NCBI GenBank assembly: GCA_003158395.1
Contig: PMIX01000126.1
Coordinates: 1-34,006, forward strand
Source: Myxococcales bacterium
GTDB lineage: Bacteria; Myxococcota_A; Polyangia; Fen-1088
Length of the DNA stretch: 34,006 nt
Reading direction: 5' to 3'
The notes under the pieces were generated by a model. That model saw nothing but the letters and a program-made list of their open reading frames with translations, had not been told where the DNA came from and did not search any database. A program made the position numbers and the translations under genes. Of this stretch, positions 17,087 to 26,143 are shown piece after piece. Position 1 is the first letter of the stretch. Every line of letters starts with the position of its first letter.

Positions 17087-19441
17087 TCATCGCCGCAAGC
17101 CCGTTCGCCGACGTCGCCGGTTCAGAACTAGGAACAGCGCGCCCAGCATAGCGACGAGAGAACCCGCCGGGAAGCCCCTGGAGGTCGCCCCGATCGCACA
17201 TGAACAGCCCGACGAGGCCGCCGCCTTGGGGCCGCTTCCTCCGCCCACGGCGCCGCCCCCAGATCCGCTGCCCGTGCTACCCCCGGTCTTGGGCGCCACC
17301 GCAGTCGTTCCGCCGGTTCCGATCACCACCGCCCCTCCGGTGCCTGCCACTGTGCTGCCCCCGGTCGCGGGATTGCCGGCTGCGGCTCCGCCGGTTCCGG
17401 GCCCCCCACCCAACGCGGACGTCCCGCCTGATCCGACAATCCCTGTTCCTCCGGTGTTTGTCCCGGTAGTGCCTCCGGGCCCGGTTGTTCCGCCGCTACC
17501 GCTCCCGCTGCCACCGCGACCACCCGCCGCACCAGCGCCGCCGCCCGCGCCTCCGACCACGGTGGTCCCGCCCCGACCGCCTGAGCCACCAGCCACAGTG
17601 GTCCCGCCGCCGCCCGCGCCCGCGGCGCCAGTGGTCCCGCCGCCGCCCGCGCCCGCGGCCCCGGTCCCGTCAGGATAGACGATATTGGGCCTGGGCGGGT
17701 CGGTCATCCCGTCGCCCAAGTAGTAGTCCAACATGTGCGACTGGATGTAGCCCTTTTCGCACATGCTGTTTCGATATTCGGGATCATGCACCAGGGTATA
17801 GATGCGCTTGTCGGTCGGAATGGCGGTTGTGTAGACCCTAAACCCCGTACTGTCGGTCTTTTCAAGCAGCACTTCCTCGCGCCAGTCGCCGAACATATCG
17901 CCGTACAAAGGGGCCGCATTGCGGGCTCCATAGATACCTTCGAGCGTCACTTTGCTGAAACTGCCGGCGGGCATGCCGGGATAGGCATATTTCGATACGA
18001 TGTTTCCGTCCAGGTTTTCACTCAGCACGTCGCCGTCCCACCAGATGCGAAAGTTCACCGCAGGATCATAGGAATCCACTGTCGTACCGGCCGTACCATT
18101 GCCAGGCTTCAAATTCTTGGAACCGTCTAGATTGTATATCCCATCCGTGGCGTCCCAGCATTCGTACCCCGGACTCGTCGGGTCGACATCTCCACATGTC
18201 CCGCGATTGATATCTGATGAACCGCTGCCAAACTTTTGAAGTACGGTGCCGGTCTTGGCGTTATAACGGGCCCAGTTATATCCAGAAGACTGTCCAACGG
18301 CCCAACCCAACAGGTCGGCGGACGGGTTGGGATCCATGGCGCCTATATGCCACCGGTCGCCGTGGCTTATGCCCTGAGAACCCATATTCCAGAAGACCGT
18401 TCCATCCCCCTTGATGGCATAGCCGCCGTTGACACATTCGTCGATGCCATCGCGATCAAGGTCGACACATCTGACCTGGTGGTCGTTTGGAAAGGAACCC
18501 ATAGGGGTACGGACGGCCTTGAACCGCATGGACCAGGCGCCATTCGTGAAATCAAATCCCATGTCCATCATAGCCCTCGTCCCACCGGCTTTTCCCTTGA
18601 AGTACAGGCTCGGATGCACGCCGTCCCAATAGGCGATGCTGAAATGGCCGGTTACGTTACCAGTAGCTTTAAGATCTTGGGGGACAGCGACTTCCTTGCC
18701 TTTTTCCGCGCCGGTTACTCCGTCGACCGCGACGATGAACGAGTCGGTTTGCGTTGTCGACGCGTTCAGTACTTTTCCATCCCCGAAGATCATGCCGTTG
18801 CCCCCTCTGAGCAGGAGTTCGGCTTTGCCGTCGCTGTCAATGTCATACACGGTTTCATCGTCGGCATGCCCACAACTAAGGGTGTCCGGACCGGAGAGTG
18901 AAAGGTCGGTATTCGTGCTGTTGGGGCCCATATCGACCCGCCACATGAACGTCCCGTCTCTCTTGTATGCATCTACATACTGGGATACGTTGTTCAGGAA
19001 CCGGTCCACAACATATTCGTATTCGCCATCCCCGTCGAGATCCCCGACATAGGCAAGGTGGATTTTCCTGCCGGCTGCGTCTTTGAGCGGGATCTCAAGA
19101 TAGCCATTTGGCAAGGCCATCGCCTGTGTCCCTGTCGCTTCCTCGACGCCCCCGATTATCGCTTTCAGGGTGTAGTCGGTGCCGCCGGCGGCAGTGTCCT
19201 GGTAGTTGGTTGAGTCGGTTATCGGCGCGGCATTGAGTTTTGTCGTCCCCTTGTACACGTTGAAGGCGACATCGGTGCCCTGTTCCGTGCCGAAGAGCCG
19301 CCACGACAGAAGGGTTCCGGTTCCTCCCCCAACCGCGACAAAGCCCCGGCCCAGTCTCTCCATGATGCGCTGCCCGTGGGCAGGCACAGCCAAGAGGCCA
19401 GCGGCCAGGAAAACACAAGACCAAGAGCCTTTGAATCTCAT
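17087..19441 (-). CDS. PL11-type rhamnogalacturonan lyase with MYXO-CTERM-like tail
   Basis: 784 aa, ATG with AAGGAG eight bases upstream on the minus strand. A signal peptide (FLAAGLLAVPAHG) is followed by a catalytic region of about 590 residues typical of family 11 polysaccharide lyases: an N-terminal beta domain (GRGFVAVGGGTGTLLSWRLFG), then a propeller with calcium-type loops (DLDGDGEYE, DIDSDGKAE, DLDRDGIDE) and the family's late blocks (FRIWWDGDVLSE, PLYGDMFGDWREEVLLE, YTLVHDPEYRNSM, QSHMLDYYLGDGM). Next comes a Gly/Thr/Ala-rich linker of about 150 residues, then GCSC, a membrane segment (SLVAMLGALFLVL) and RRRRR, matching the MYXO-CTERM layout for retention or cleavage at the envelope. 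Family 11 members cleave rhamnogalacturonan I of pectin by beta-elimination. It is probably surface displayed. Confidence 0.92.
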   Translation of the reverse strand: MRFKGSWSCVFLAAGLLAVPAHGQRIMERLGRGFVAVGGGTGTLLSWRLFGTEQGTDVAFNVYKGTTKLNAAPITDSTNYQDTAAGGTDYTLKAIIGGVEEATGTQAMALPNGYLEIPLKDAAGRKIHLAYVGDLDGDGEYEYVVDRFLNNVSQYVDAYKRDGTFMWRVDMGPNSTNTDLSLSGPDTLSCGHADDETVYDIDSDGKAELLLRGGNGMIFGDGKVLNASTTQTDSFIVAVDGVTGAEKGKEVAVPQDLKATGNVTGHFSIAYWDGVHPSLYFKGKAGGTRAMMDMGFDFTNGAWSMRFKAVRTPMGSFPNDHQVRCVDLDRDGIDECVNGGYAIKGDGTVFWNMGSQGISHGDRWHIGAMDPNPSADLLGWAVGQSSGYNWARYNAKTGTVLQKFGSGSSDINRGTCGDVDPTSPGYECWDATDGIYNLDGSKNLKPGNGTAGTTVDSYDPAVNFRIWWDGDVLSENLDGNIVSKYAYPGMPAGSFSKVTLEGIYGARNAAPLYGDMFGDWREEVLLEKTDSTGFRVYTTAIPTDKRIYTLVHDPEYRNSMCEKGYIQSHMLDYYLGDGMTDPPRPNIVYPDGTGAAGAGGGGTTGAAGAGGGGTTVAGGSGGRGGTTVVGGAGGGAGAAGGRGGSGSGSGGTTGPGGTTGTNTGGTGIVGSGGTSALGGGPGTGGAAAGNPATGGSTVAGTGGAVVIGTGGTTAVAPKTGGSTGSGSGGGAVGGGSGPKAAASSGCSCAIGATSRGFPAGSLVAMLGALFLVLNRRRRRTGLRR

Positions 19442-19685
19442 CGTGTCGCTCCTTTCAGATTACAGGGTCGCCGGGCCGGCTTCCTGACATCTATAAAGGG
19501 GGGAGAGAACCGCCCAAACGGGTCATGGCCATCTCGTATCAGAACGCTAGACAGCGTTTTCGGTTTGGCCTGTGCCTCGCCAAGAGATCATCCGCAACGT
19601 TTTCCCGACGGTGGCGATGTGAAACTGACGCTCTCGTACCAGGCCCACGCGACGCGGATTCCGTGGGGGGAGTAAACTAGGCGGT

Positions 19686-19916
19686 ATGGACCGAAGCAGT
19701 ACCGCTCCTTGCGCAGGTGTTTCCTGGGCCCGGATGATCCCGCTGGCTTTCTTGGGTGGGCTGATCGCTGGGGGCTGTGGCGCAAATGAGCAGACCTTCT
19801 CAGACTCGGGCGGAACGCGGGGCACAGGTGGTGCGGAGGTCACCGGCGGAGCGCCAGGAACAGGTGACCCGCTATACTCGGGTGGCGTGGTTATCGACAC
19901 CGGCGTTCAGTTCTGA
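19686..19916 (+). CDS. Short lipoprotein stub, possibly truncated
   Basis: 76 aa. It has a lipoprotein signal (PLAFLGGLIAGGC), then a Gly/Thr-rich linker resembling those of the larger lipoproteins in the window (GGTRGTGGAEVTGGAPGTG), and stops after a few more residues. The larger relatives carry a globular head after this linker, and here none follows. Either a short secreted lipoprotein or the surviving 5' end of a truncated gene is possible. The following bases lead straight into the glycosylase gene. Confidence 0.55.
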   Translation: MDRSSTAPCAGVSWARMIPLAFLGGLIAGGCGANEQTFSDSGGTRGTGGAEVTGGAPGTGDPLYSGGVVIDTGVQF

Positions 19917-19994
19917 CGCCGAATTTGCGCGCGAGGATCTTGCCGACGCGCAACTTGCTGTCGAACAGTCCGGCATTGGTGGTAACGTGGGCTC

Positions 19995-20855
19995 GTGCCC
20001 GAGTTGCCTGATCTCGTTCACGTCGAAGCCGTGCTGGCCCGGTCGGTGTGCGGCTTGCCCATCGTCGACGCCCGCGTGGGCGATCCTGTGGTCCTGCGGC
20101 TCATGCTGCCGGAGCCGTTTCCGGCGGTGCTCTTGGGCAAGCGCATCGCCGACGTGAAGCGGCGCGGTCAGTTCCTGCGCTTCGACCTGGACGATGGGCT
20201 GTGCCTGGTGGTGAACGCCATGCTGACCGGCCGGTACTCGCTGGCGACGGTGGGGACACCGCCTGGACGAGACCCGATCCTGGCGCTGGCCCTCTCGGGC
20301 GGCACCGAGTTGCGCTACTCGGACGAGACCCGCATGGGCAAGATCTATGTGGCTCGCGTGGATCAACTGGATCAGATCCCCGGCTTCGCCAGTCTAGGCG
20401 TCGACCTGCTCTCAGAGGATTTCACGCTGCCGTACATACGGCGCCTGGTGGCCCGCCGGCGTGATCAAGTCCGCCAGTTCCTGCTCGACAAGACCGCGCT
20501 GGCCTCCATCGGAAACGCCTACGCCGACGAGATCCTCTTCGCCGCGCGCCTACACCCCAAGACCTTTTGCCACAAGCTGCAGCCCGACGAAGTGCAGCGC
20601 CTCTATGCGGCTATCCGCAACACACTGGATAGCGCCATTCGCGAGATCCAGGCCCGCAACCTGCCCATCGAGGTCAAGGTGCGCGACTTCCTCAAGGTGC
20701 GCGGCCGCGCCGGCGAGCCCTGCCTGGTCTGCGGGACCACAATCCGCCGGGTGCGCGTGGGCCGTGACGACGCCTGCTTCTGCCCTATCTGCCAGCCCAC
20801 CGAGCGCAAGCCTTTCGTGGATTTTCGCAACGTGCCGAAGAGACCAACAACTTAG
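19995..20855 (+). CDS. mutM: Formamidopyrimidine-DNA glycosylase family protein
   Basis: 286 aa, GTG start giving the diagnostic N-terminus MPELPDL, where Pro-1 after Met removal and the adjacent Glu are the catalytic pair. A Lys in the VKRRGQFLRFDL block is the conserved DNA-binding lysine position. The helix-two-turn-helix reads ASIGNAYADEILF, matching the NxYxxE signature. The C-terminal zinc finger has C-x2-C-x16-C-x2-C (CLVC ... CPICQ) with a conserved GRD in the finger loop. The usual H of the void-filling loop appears as N in VNAMLTGRY. It is expected to excise oxidised purines and incise abasic sites in base excision repair. It is monocistronic, following the lipoprotein stub. Whether it is Fpg or a Nei-like variant cannot be decided from sequence alone. 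Confidence 0.9.
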   Translation: MPELPDLVHVEAVLARSVCGLPIVDARVGDPVVLRLMLPEPFPAVLLGKRIADVKRRGQFLRFDLDDGLCLVVNAMLTGRYSLATVGTPPGRDPILALALSGGTELRYSDETRMGKIYVARVDQLDQIPGFASLGVDLLSEDFTLPYIRRLVARRRDQVRQFLLDKTALASIGNAYADEILFAARLHPKTFCHKLQPDEVQRLYAAIRNTLDSAIREIQARNLPIEVKVRDFLKVRGRAGEPCLVCGTTIRRVRVGRDDACFCPICQPTERKPFVDFRNVPKRPTT

Positions 20856-20953
20856 CTCGACTGTGGGAAGCTGTTCCATGAGCACGCAAAGCTTCGGCGG
20901 GTCGGCGCTCTTTCTTGCAGCCTTTGGTTTGCTGGCAGTTTTCGGGTCACCAC

Positions 20954-21589
20954 TCAGTCCAACGTCCTCTCTTGGATTTCCGGCGTGAGCACGACGTCGA
21001 TCCGTCGGTTCCGCTGCCGGTTCGCGGCCGAATCATTGGGCGCCAGCGCCCGATATTCAGAGAAGCCCGCAGCGCCCAGATATTTGGGGGCCACCCCTTT
21101 CTCCTGGAGGTATCGCACGACCGTAGCCGCACGCGCGGCGGAAAGCTCCCAGTTGCTCGGAAACCTGTCGCGAAGCTTGGGACCGATCGGCACATCGTCG
21201 GTGTGGCCCTCCACCATGATCATGCGGTTCTCGATGCTGTTCAGGGCATTCGCCACCCTGTCTAGGACCTGCCTTCCGTCGGCGTGGATCTCGGTGCTCC
21301 CGGAGTTGAAGAGGACTTCTTCGACGACCGAGATGGTAAGTCGATCCCTGAGTTGTTTGATGGTGAGCTGTCCCTTGGCCATCTCGTCCTGGAGTTCCCT
21401 GGAAAGGGCCCGGTTGGCCTTGGTCAACTTATCGACTTTGGCCTGGTCGGCCTTCAGTCTCGTTTCGTCGGCCCTGAGCACACGCGATTCCTTCTCCAGG
21501 GCTGCAACCCTCTGATCGCATTCCTTGGTCGAGGCGCAGCCCACCAGGCCCAGTGCCAGCGTCAGTGCGATCAATGCCAGCTTCTTCAT
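20954..21589 (-). CDS. OmpA-family lipoprotein
   Basis: The track ORF starts at 21805, but the ATG at 21589 has GGGAGA upstream and a textbook lipoprotein signal (MKKLALIALTLALGLVGC), giving 211 aa. Residues about 20-90 are charged and helical and probably form a coiled coil (CDQRVAALEKESRVLRADE). The C-terminal part is an OmpA/MotB peptidoglycan-binding domain: EVLFNSGSTEIHADGRQVLD, MVEGHTDDVPIG, NWELSAARAATVVRYLQEKG, and NRQRNRRIDVVL, with the expected Asp and Arg that contact diaminopimelate. It would anchor the outer membrane to the cell wall. It converges on the glycosylase gene, and a separate tail-to-tail terminator could not be identified. Confidence 0.9.
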   Translation of the reverse strand: MKKLALIALTLALGLVGCASTKECDQRVAALEKESRVLRADETRLKADQAKVDKLTKANRALSRELQDEMAKGQLTIKQLRDRLTISVVEEVLFNSGSTEIHADGRQVLDRVANALNSIENRMIMVEGHTDDVPIGPKLRDRFPSNWELSAARAATVVRYLQEKGVAPKYLGAAGFSEYRALAPNDSAANRQRNRRIDVVLTPEIQERTLD

Positions 21590-21729
21590 CGCATTCTCCC
21601 TTCGTGATTTGGGTGTCCCATGGTCCCCGGGCGCTTCCTTGGACAACTCTCCCGAGAACTGCGGCACAGAAGCCCCCTCGCTCCCTGTTCGATGCCCGAG
21701 ACCGGCCATAGTTACGGACCGGGCGTGAG

Positions 21730-23118
21730 CTACGCGGTGGGATCCGCGCCGCGGATGGTCGGGACCGCCGGAATGCGCGCGCTCACCAGCCAACCGCGCA
21801 CCCATTTCTCTGCTTCTTTGCGCGTGGTCACCTCTCGAATGGCCGTATCGACAAACCCCGCTTCCCCGAGAACATGCTGCAGATATCCAAGGGTGTGGCT
21901 GTAGCGGCCATGGGGATTGATGCGATAGCCCTTCGGCGCGTCCTGGGGCTCCGCGCGTTCAACAGTAAATATCAGAGCCCCTGTGGGGCGCAGCACTCTA
22001 GCGGCGGCCATGATGACATCAGTGAGATCGCCGAAGTAGACGAGCGTATCGGCCGAGACGATCAAGTCACTCGTCAGGACGTGCTGAGCGAGGAACGCTG
22101 TCAATTCTTGAACAACGAGCGTGTCGTACACCCCGCGGGCGCGAGCCAATTCGACCATGGCGGCGGATAGATCGACGCCGAGCAGGACGCGAGCGGCGGG
22201 GCGCAAGAGCGGGCCGCATAGGCCGGTGCCACAGCCGGCGTCGAGCACCGCCAGCCGCCCCTGAGGCTCGCCGAAGACCTGAGCAACCGCCTCGGCGATG
22301 AGCGCGGGTCCGCGGTAGTCGAGTCGAGCCAGATTCGCGTCGAAATTGGGAGCGAATCTCTCAAACTCAGCGCGCACGTACTCGTCCGACGCGCGAAGGG
22401 GTGCGGCTTCGCCAGAGCAAGCCGCGAGCAAATGGCGTGCGCGAGGATCATCGGGAAAGAGGGCGTGCCATCGGCGATAGATCTCGGCGGCCTCCTCGAC
22501 GCGGCCGACAGTACTCAACAGCGCGCCCAGCTGGCGATGGGACTCTGCCTCTTGGGGCGCGAGACGCATCGCCTCGCGATAGGCATCCAGGGCTTCTTCC
22601 ACACGGTCCAGGCTCCCCAGCGCGTTGCCCAAGTTCTGCCAGGCCGGCGCATGATCCGGTCTCAGCGCTATGACCTCACGAAATGTGACGACCGCGCCCT
22701 CCAGGTCGCCCCGCTCGCGGCGAACCGTACCCAGGTTGTTGAGGGCGTTTGCGTCCCTGGGGCGCAACTCAAGCGCGCGTCGGTAGTCCGCCTCGGCCTC
22801 ATCGAGGCGGCGAAGCTGCTTGAGCACATTGCCCCGGTTGTTCAGGATATCTGGGTGGTCGGGTTTCAGCGCAAGCGCGCGTCCCATGAGCTGCAGGGCT
22901 TTCTCCGACTGACCCAGTTGATGCTCGGCCACGCCGAGGAAGTTCAGGGCATCAATGTGGTGAGGGGAGGCGGCCAGGATCGCGCGATAGACCTTCGCTG
23001 CCTCTTCAATGTGGCCTTCCTGATGCTTGCGTATCGCCGAAGCCAGGTCCTCGCGGACTGATTGGCCGGTGGCGTGGCGACCCAACTTCCTTTTGCGGCG
23101 CTTCAGTTTGGCTGACAT
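21730..23118 (-). CDS. TPR-containing SAM-dependent methyltransferase
   Basis: The track ORF opens at 23490, but the ATG at 23118 (MSAKLKRRKRKL) has AAGGTGAG upstream, giving 463 aa and starting the folded part. About eight TPR units fill residues 15-270 (for example AAKVYRAILAASPHHIDALN and EAEADYRRALELRPRDANAL). The C-terminal 180 residues are a class I methyltransferase: motif I VLDAGCGTGLCG, an acidic strand end LLGVDLSAAMVELARARG, and DLIVSADTLVYFGDL followed by RVLRPTGALIFTVE. The TPR array suggests a protein substrate or partner. The substrate is not identifiable. Confidence 0.88.
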   Translation of the reverse strand: MSAKLKRRKRKLGRHATGQSVREDLASAIRKHQEGHIEEAAKVYRAILAASPHHIDALNFLGVAEHQLGQSEKALQLMGRALALKPDHPDILNNRGNVLKQLRRLDEAEADYRRALELRPRDANALNNLGTVRRERGDLEGAVVTFREVIALRPDHAPAWQNLGNALGSLDRVEEALDAYREAMRLAPQEAESHRQLGALLSTVGRVEEAAEIYRRWHALFPDDPRARHLLAACSGEAAPLRASDEYVRAEFERFAPNFDANLARLDYRGPALIAEAVAQVFGEPQGRLAVLDAGCGTGLCGPLLRPAARVLLGVDLSAAMVELARARGVYDTLVVQELTAFLAQHVLTSDLIVSADTLVYFGDLTDVIMAAARVLRPTGALIFTVERAEPQDAPKGYRINPHGRYSHTLGYLQHVLGEAGFVDTAIREVTTRKEAEKWVRGWLVSARIPAVPTIRGADPTA

Positions 23119-23237
23119 AGGCTCACCTTGCGGGCACGAATTTGCTCGGAAGAGAAAAATCGCAGCCCGTAGGGCAGGCGTCAACACCGGATCTCCGGCG
23201 CCGGGGCACGCGTGATTGTCGCCGGCAATGACGTGGG

Positions 23238-24581
23238 CTATCGGTAGACCTCGGCGCTCGCGAGCGACGAACCCGAGCTGTCTCCGCCTGTGATCAGCAC
23301 GGCTCCATCCGGCAACAACGTCGCCGCGTGGAACTCCCTTTCCGCGGCCATGCTGGCGGTGGCCGCGCAGGTGCCGGCGGTAGGGTCGTACAGCTCCGCA
23401 CTCGCGAGGGAATTCCCCCAGGTCCCTCCGCCCTGGTATCCCCCAGCAATGAGCACCAACCCACTCGGGAGCAAGGTCGTCGTGTGGCAAGTCCTTGCCG
23501 CAGTCATCGAGCCGGTGGACGCAAATTTCCCGTTCGCGGGGTCGTATAGCTCCAGGCTGCTGCTCGCGAAATAGCCCTCAAAGCCGTGCGGCCCGCCCGC
23601 CACAAGCACGCTTCCGTTCGGCAACAGCGTGCCGGTGGGAGATGATCTTCGATTGCTCATGCTGCCTGTCGCTGTGAACGTCGCGGCCGTTGGGTCATAG
23701 AGCTCCGCGCTGACGAGTCCGTCATTGTTCCCGGTGTCAGTCGGCGCGACAAATCCGCCAGCAAGGAGCACGGTCCCGTCTCGCAGCAGAGTGGCCGCGT
23801 GTTGACGTCTTGCGACGGCCAAGTTGCCGGTCGGCGTGAATCTCGCAGTTGCTGGCTCGTACAGCTCGGCGCTCACCAGCGCGCTTGTGCCCGAGTATCC
23901 GCCCGCGAGGAGCACCATCCCGCTCTGCAAAAGAGTGGCGGTGTGCTCGGTCCTTGGTACGGTCAGGTTTCCGGTGACCGCGAATGTCCCGGTGGCTGCG
24001 TCATATAGCTCCGCGCCCGCACCGCCCCCTCCGCCGGTGACAAGGACCTTGCCCGTGGTCAAGAGCGTCGCCGTATGGCCGGACCGTGCCACCGTCATGT
24101 TGCCAGTGGCTGTGAATGTGCCGCTGCTCGGGTCGTAGAGCTCCGCGCTCGCAAGAGCCTGGTTGTTGCTGACACCTCCGGCGATGAGGATTTTGCCGCC
24201 GGGCAACAATGTCGCCGTGTGGTGGGACCTTGCCGCAGTCATGTTGCCCACCCGCGCGAAACCGGACGCGCCAGCTGCGGCAACGGACGCGTCGTTGCCG
24301 GCGGCGCCTCCTGTGCCCATCCCGATTGTGCCGCCGGTGCCGACTGCGCCGCCAGTCCTTCCCACGTCAGCCCTGCCCGGGTTGCCGCCGGTGCTCGTCA
24401 GATCGCTCGCGGAGTCCCAGGTGAAAGGAGCGTCAGCTCCGGTGCCGACTGCGCCGCCAGCCGGGACCGCGCCATCGGGAGTGCCGCCCTGGCGGGTTTC
24501 CTTGGAGCCGCAGCCGAGTGCTACGACAGCGGCGAAAAACCCAGCAGCGCTAGAGTGTCTTCGTATCAGGAGGCTCCCCAT
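23238..24581 (-). CDS. Kelch-repeat beta-propeller lipoprotein
   Basis: The track ORF begins at 24722, but the ATG at 24581 opens a lipoprotein signal with lipobox VALGC (MGSLLIRRHSSAAGFFAAVV), giving 447 aa. A Gly/Thr-rich linker of about 75 residues is followed by about seven kelch-like units with the pattern ARSxHTATLLPxGKVLIAGG ... SAELYDPxxGTFxxTG. Seven blades would close one beta-propeller. Such proteins are usually surface or secreted binding proteins, and no active-site residues are expected. The ASAELYDP blocks are nearly identical at the nucleotide level, showing recent blade duplication. The ligand is unknown. Confidence 0.88.
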   Translation of the reverse strand: MGSLLIRRHSSAAGFFAAVVALGCGSKETRQGGTPDGAVPAGGAVGTGADAPFTWDSASDLTSTGGNPGRADVGRTGGAVGTGGTIGMGTGGAAGNDASVAAAGASGFARVGNMTAARSHHTATLLPGGKILIAGGVSNNQALASAELYDPSSGTFTATGNMTVARSGHTATLLTTGKVLVTGGGGGAGAELYDAATGTFAVTGNLTVPRTEHTATLLQSGMVLLAGGYSGTSALVSAELYEPATARFTPTGNLAVARRQHAATLLRDGTVLLAGGFVAPTDTGNNDGLVSAELYDPTAATFTATGSMSNRRSSPTGTLLPNGSVLVAGGPHGFEGYFASSSLELYDPANGKFASTGSMTAARTCHTTTLLPSGLVLIAGGYQGGGTWGNSLASAELYDPTAGTCAATASMAAEREFHAATLLPDGAVLITGGDSSGSSLASAEVYR

Positions 24582-24788
24582 ACTGAAGTTCCCGCCGGCC
24601 GAGAGAAAACGACCCCGCCACCGTCGACAATTTCGGAGCCGGGCCACGGGAAGGATTGATGAAGACAACGAACCATTGCGAGTGTCTTCCCCTACGCTAA
24701 TGCAAGCGCGCTGCCAAGCCAAGTACGGCGCAATCTCGCGCCGTTGACGGGAGCGAGGACGACACGACTATGGCGCATATGTCATCCC

Positions 24789-24905
24789 CCGTGCCGAGAT
24801 TCGCCTCTGTGGGAAAGGAAATTGAAGTCCAAGCCGGGGCGGAGAATCTGGCCAAGAAAGACGCGCGCCCATTAGAGTGGCCGCCATCCTCGCGCCCCCG
24901 CCTGC
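24789..24905 (+). pseudogene. Remnant of a REP-associated (RAYT-like) transposase gene
   Basis: The 372-bp gap between the kelch gene and the small membrane protein contains a stretch resembling the intact transposase gene near 28788-28890. Blocks shared include GAGATTCG, GGAAAT(T/C)GAAG(T/C)CCA, CGGAGAATCTGGCCAAG and AGTGGCCGCCATCCT. In the intact gene these encode part of its C-terminal half. Indels disrupt the frame here. The rest of the gap shows nothing I could support. Confidence 0.6.
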
Positions 24906-24953
24906 CCGTGCTAGAACCAGAGCATCTTGAGTCCTGACGGCCCCATAGGTCAG

Positions 24954-25364
24954 ATGATGTCGTGGTTGGGTGCCGCGACGGTGTTGTGGTCGACACCATT
25001 GCTGGTGCTCATCGCGCTGGTGTTCATTTTCGACCCGAAAGGCGCGCTGGAGATCCTTGGGCTGAATCGCAAAGGCAAGGTGGACCAGTCATGGGCACCC
25101 TCCAGACGACGCTGGATACGCGCGGGTGCCTGCATCGGTGGGGTCTTGATGTTGTGGTGGACGGGCCTGTTGCTCGAGGTCATCCGTGGCGAGCTGGCCC
25201 AAGGCGGGCATGGCCTGCTCCGCTTCGCCTGGCGCGCGCACGGCGGCGTGACCCACGCGCTCCTGTTACTGGTTGGCGTCCCAGTACTGCTGGCGGGATC
25301 GGTGGTAATACCGGTCAGGGTGTGGCGGGTCACACGCGCGCCTACGGCAAGCCCGCCGTTCTAA
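24954..25364 (+). CDS. Small three-helix membrane protein
   Basis: 136 aa if started at the ATG at 24954. A TTG at 24927 and a second ATG at 24957 are alternatives. Three hydrophobic segments are visible: WLGAATVLWSTPLLVLIALVFIF, ACIGGVLMLWWTGLLLEVI and ALLLLVGVPVLLAGSVVIPV, joined by a charged cytoplasmic loop. The family is not recognised. No neighbours on the same strand form an operon with it, and its role is unknown. Confidence 0.6.
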   Translation: MMSWLGAATVLWSTPLLVLIALVFIFDPKGALEILGLNRKGKVDQSWAPSRRRWIRAGACIGGVLMLWWTGLLLEVIRGELAQGGHGLLRFAWRAHGGVTHALLLLVGVPVLLAGSVVIPVRVWRVTRAPTASPPF

Positions 25365-25406
25365 ATCCCTGGTTCCCTGCCCGTCGTCCCGAAGACACGC
25401 CCGTTG

Positions 25407-26069
25407 CTATCGCCTGGCGTAGATCCCCCTCGACCGCCGCTTCGGACCATCCTCGAGCGCCCATGCTGGATCCACGCCCACGGAACGGCACAGCTCCTCG
25501 TACGCCGCCTGCCGCTCCGCGCGAACGCGAGAACCCAACCGGAGATACAGCGGTCTGTGCGTCCAGTCGAACGACGCGGTCGAACCGCCATAAAGGAAAT
25601 GCGCCAACGCCGCCGCGTGTACGCGGAGATCGTCGTTCCCCTTGACTGCACAGTACAGCAACCGCCGGCGTACGGCTTCGGTCGGGTGTGCCTCAGCCAG
25701 CGACAAAGCCTCCGTCAGGCCCTTGCCGGGGGTGACATTCGGCAGGGTATCAAGCAGAATGCTTTCGACTTTGTCGCTCGAAATGCGCTTTCGCGCCGCC
25801 AGGCGCCGGGTCGCGTGCAACCGGAGTTCGAGATTGCGGCTCGACAGCAGACCCTCAATCCCGTCCAGCGCGCGAGCCGTTCCCAGAGTGTCCAGCGCTT
25901 CGATGTCGCGAAAGTCGCTGCGGCGGGACAACAACAGATCCTCGGCCTGCTGCCTTTCCGTCGGGCAAAGACTCTTCAGAGCCTCCAGGTCGTAGCCAAT
26001 CCCATCATGCCATTCCACGTAGCCAATGTTCACACTTTGCAGAAAGCGCTGGTATTCAGGGCTGGCCAT
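25407..26069 (-). CDS. HEAT-like helical repeat protein, unknown function
   Basis: The track ORF starts at 26294, but MASPEYQRFLQSVNIGYVEW at 26069 has GGAGATTG upstream and begins the conserved part (220 aa). The protein is mostly helical: EALDTLGTARALDGIEGLLS, LELRLHATRRLAA, DKVESILLDTLPNV, TEAVRRRLLYCAV and DLRVHAAALAHFLYGG, the appearance of HEAT or Armadillo-type repeats. The ending ERQAAYEELCRSVGVDP is another conserved-looking block. The gene is divergent from 26144. Proteins of this kind are found near polymorphic toxin loci, so an immunity role is possible but not shown. I treat it as a hypothetical helical repeat protein. Confidence 0.65.
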   Translation of the reverse strand: MASPEYQRFLQSVNIGYVEWHDGIGYDLEALKSLCPTERQQAEDLLLSRRSDFRDIEALDTLGTARALDGIEGLLSSRNLELRLHATRRLAARKRISSDKVESILLDTLPNVTPGKGLTEALSLAEAHPTEAVRRRLLYCAVKGNDDLRVHAAALAHFLYGGSTASFDWTHRPLYLRLGSRVRAERQAAYEELCRSVGVDPAWALEDGPKRRSRGIYARR

Positions 26070-26143
26070 CAGCAATCTCCATGAGAGATGGACATCTTGA
26101 CTTGTCCGCAGGATTTGGTCCACTCTCCGTGCGGGATTGCGAG

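Noticed and set aside
16329-17678. Plus-strand ORF of 449 codons with a Pro-rich C-terminus
   Set aside because: It runs antisense to the helicase and to the Gly-rich linker of the lyase, and its composition follows from those.
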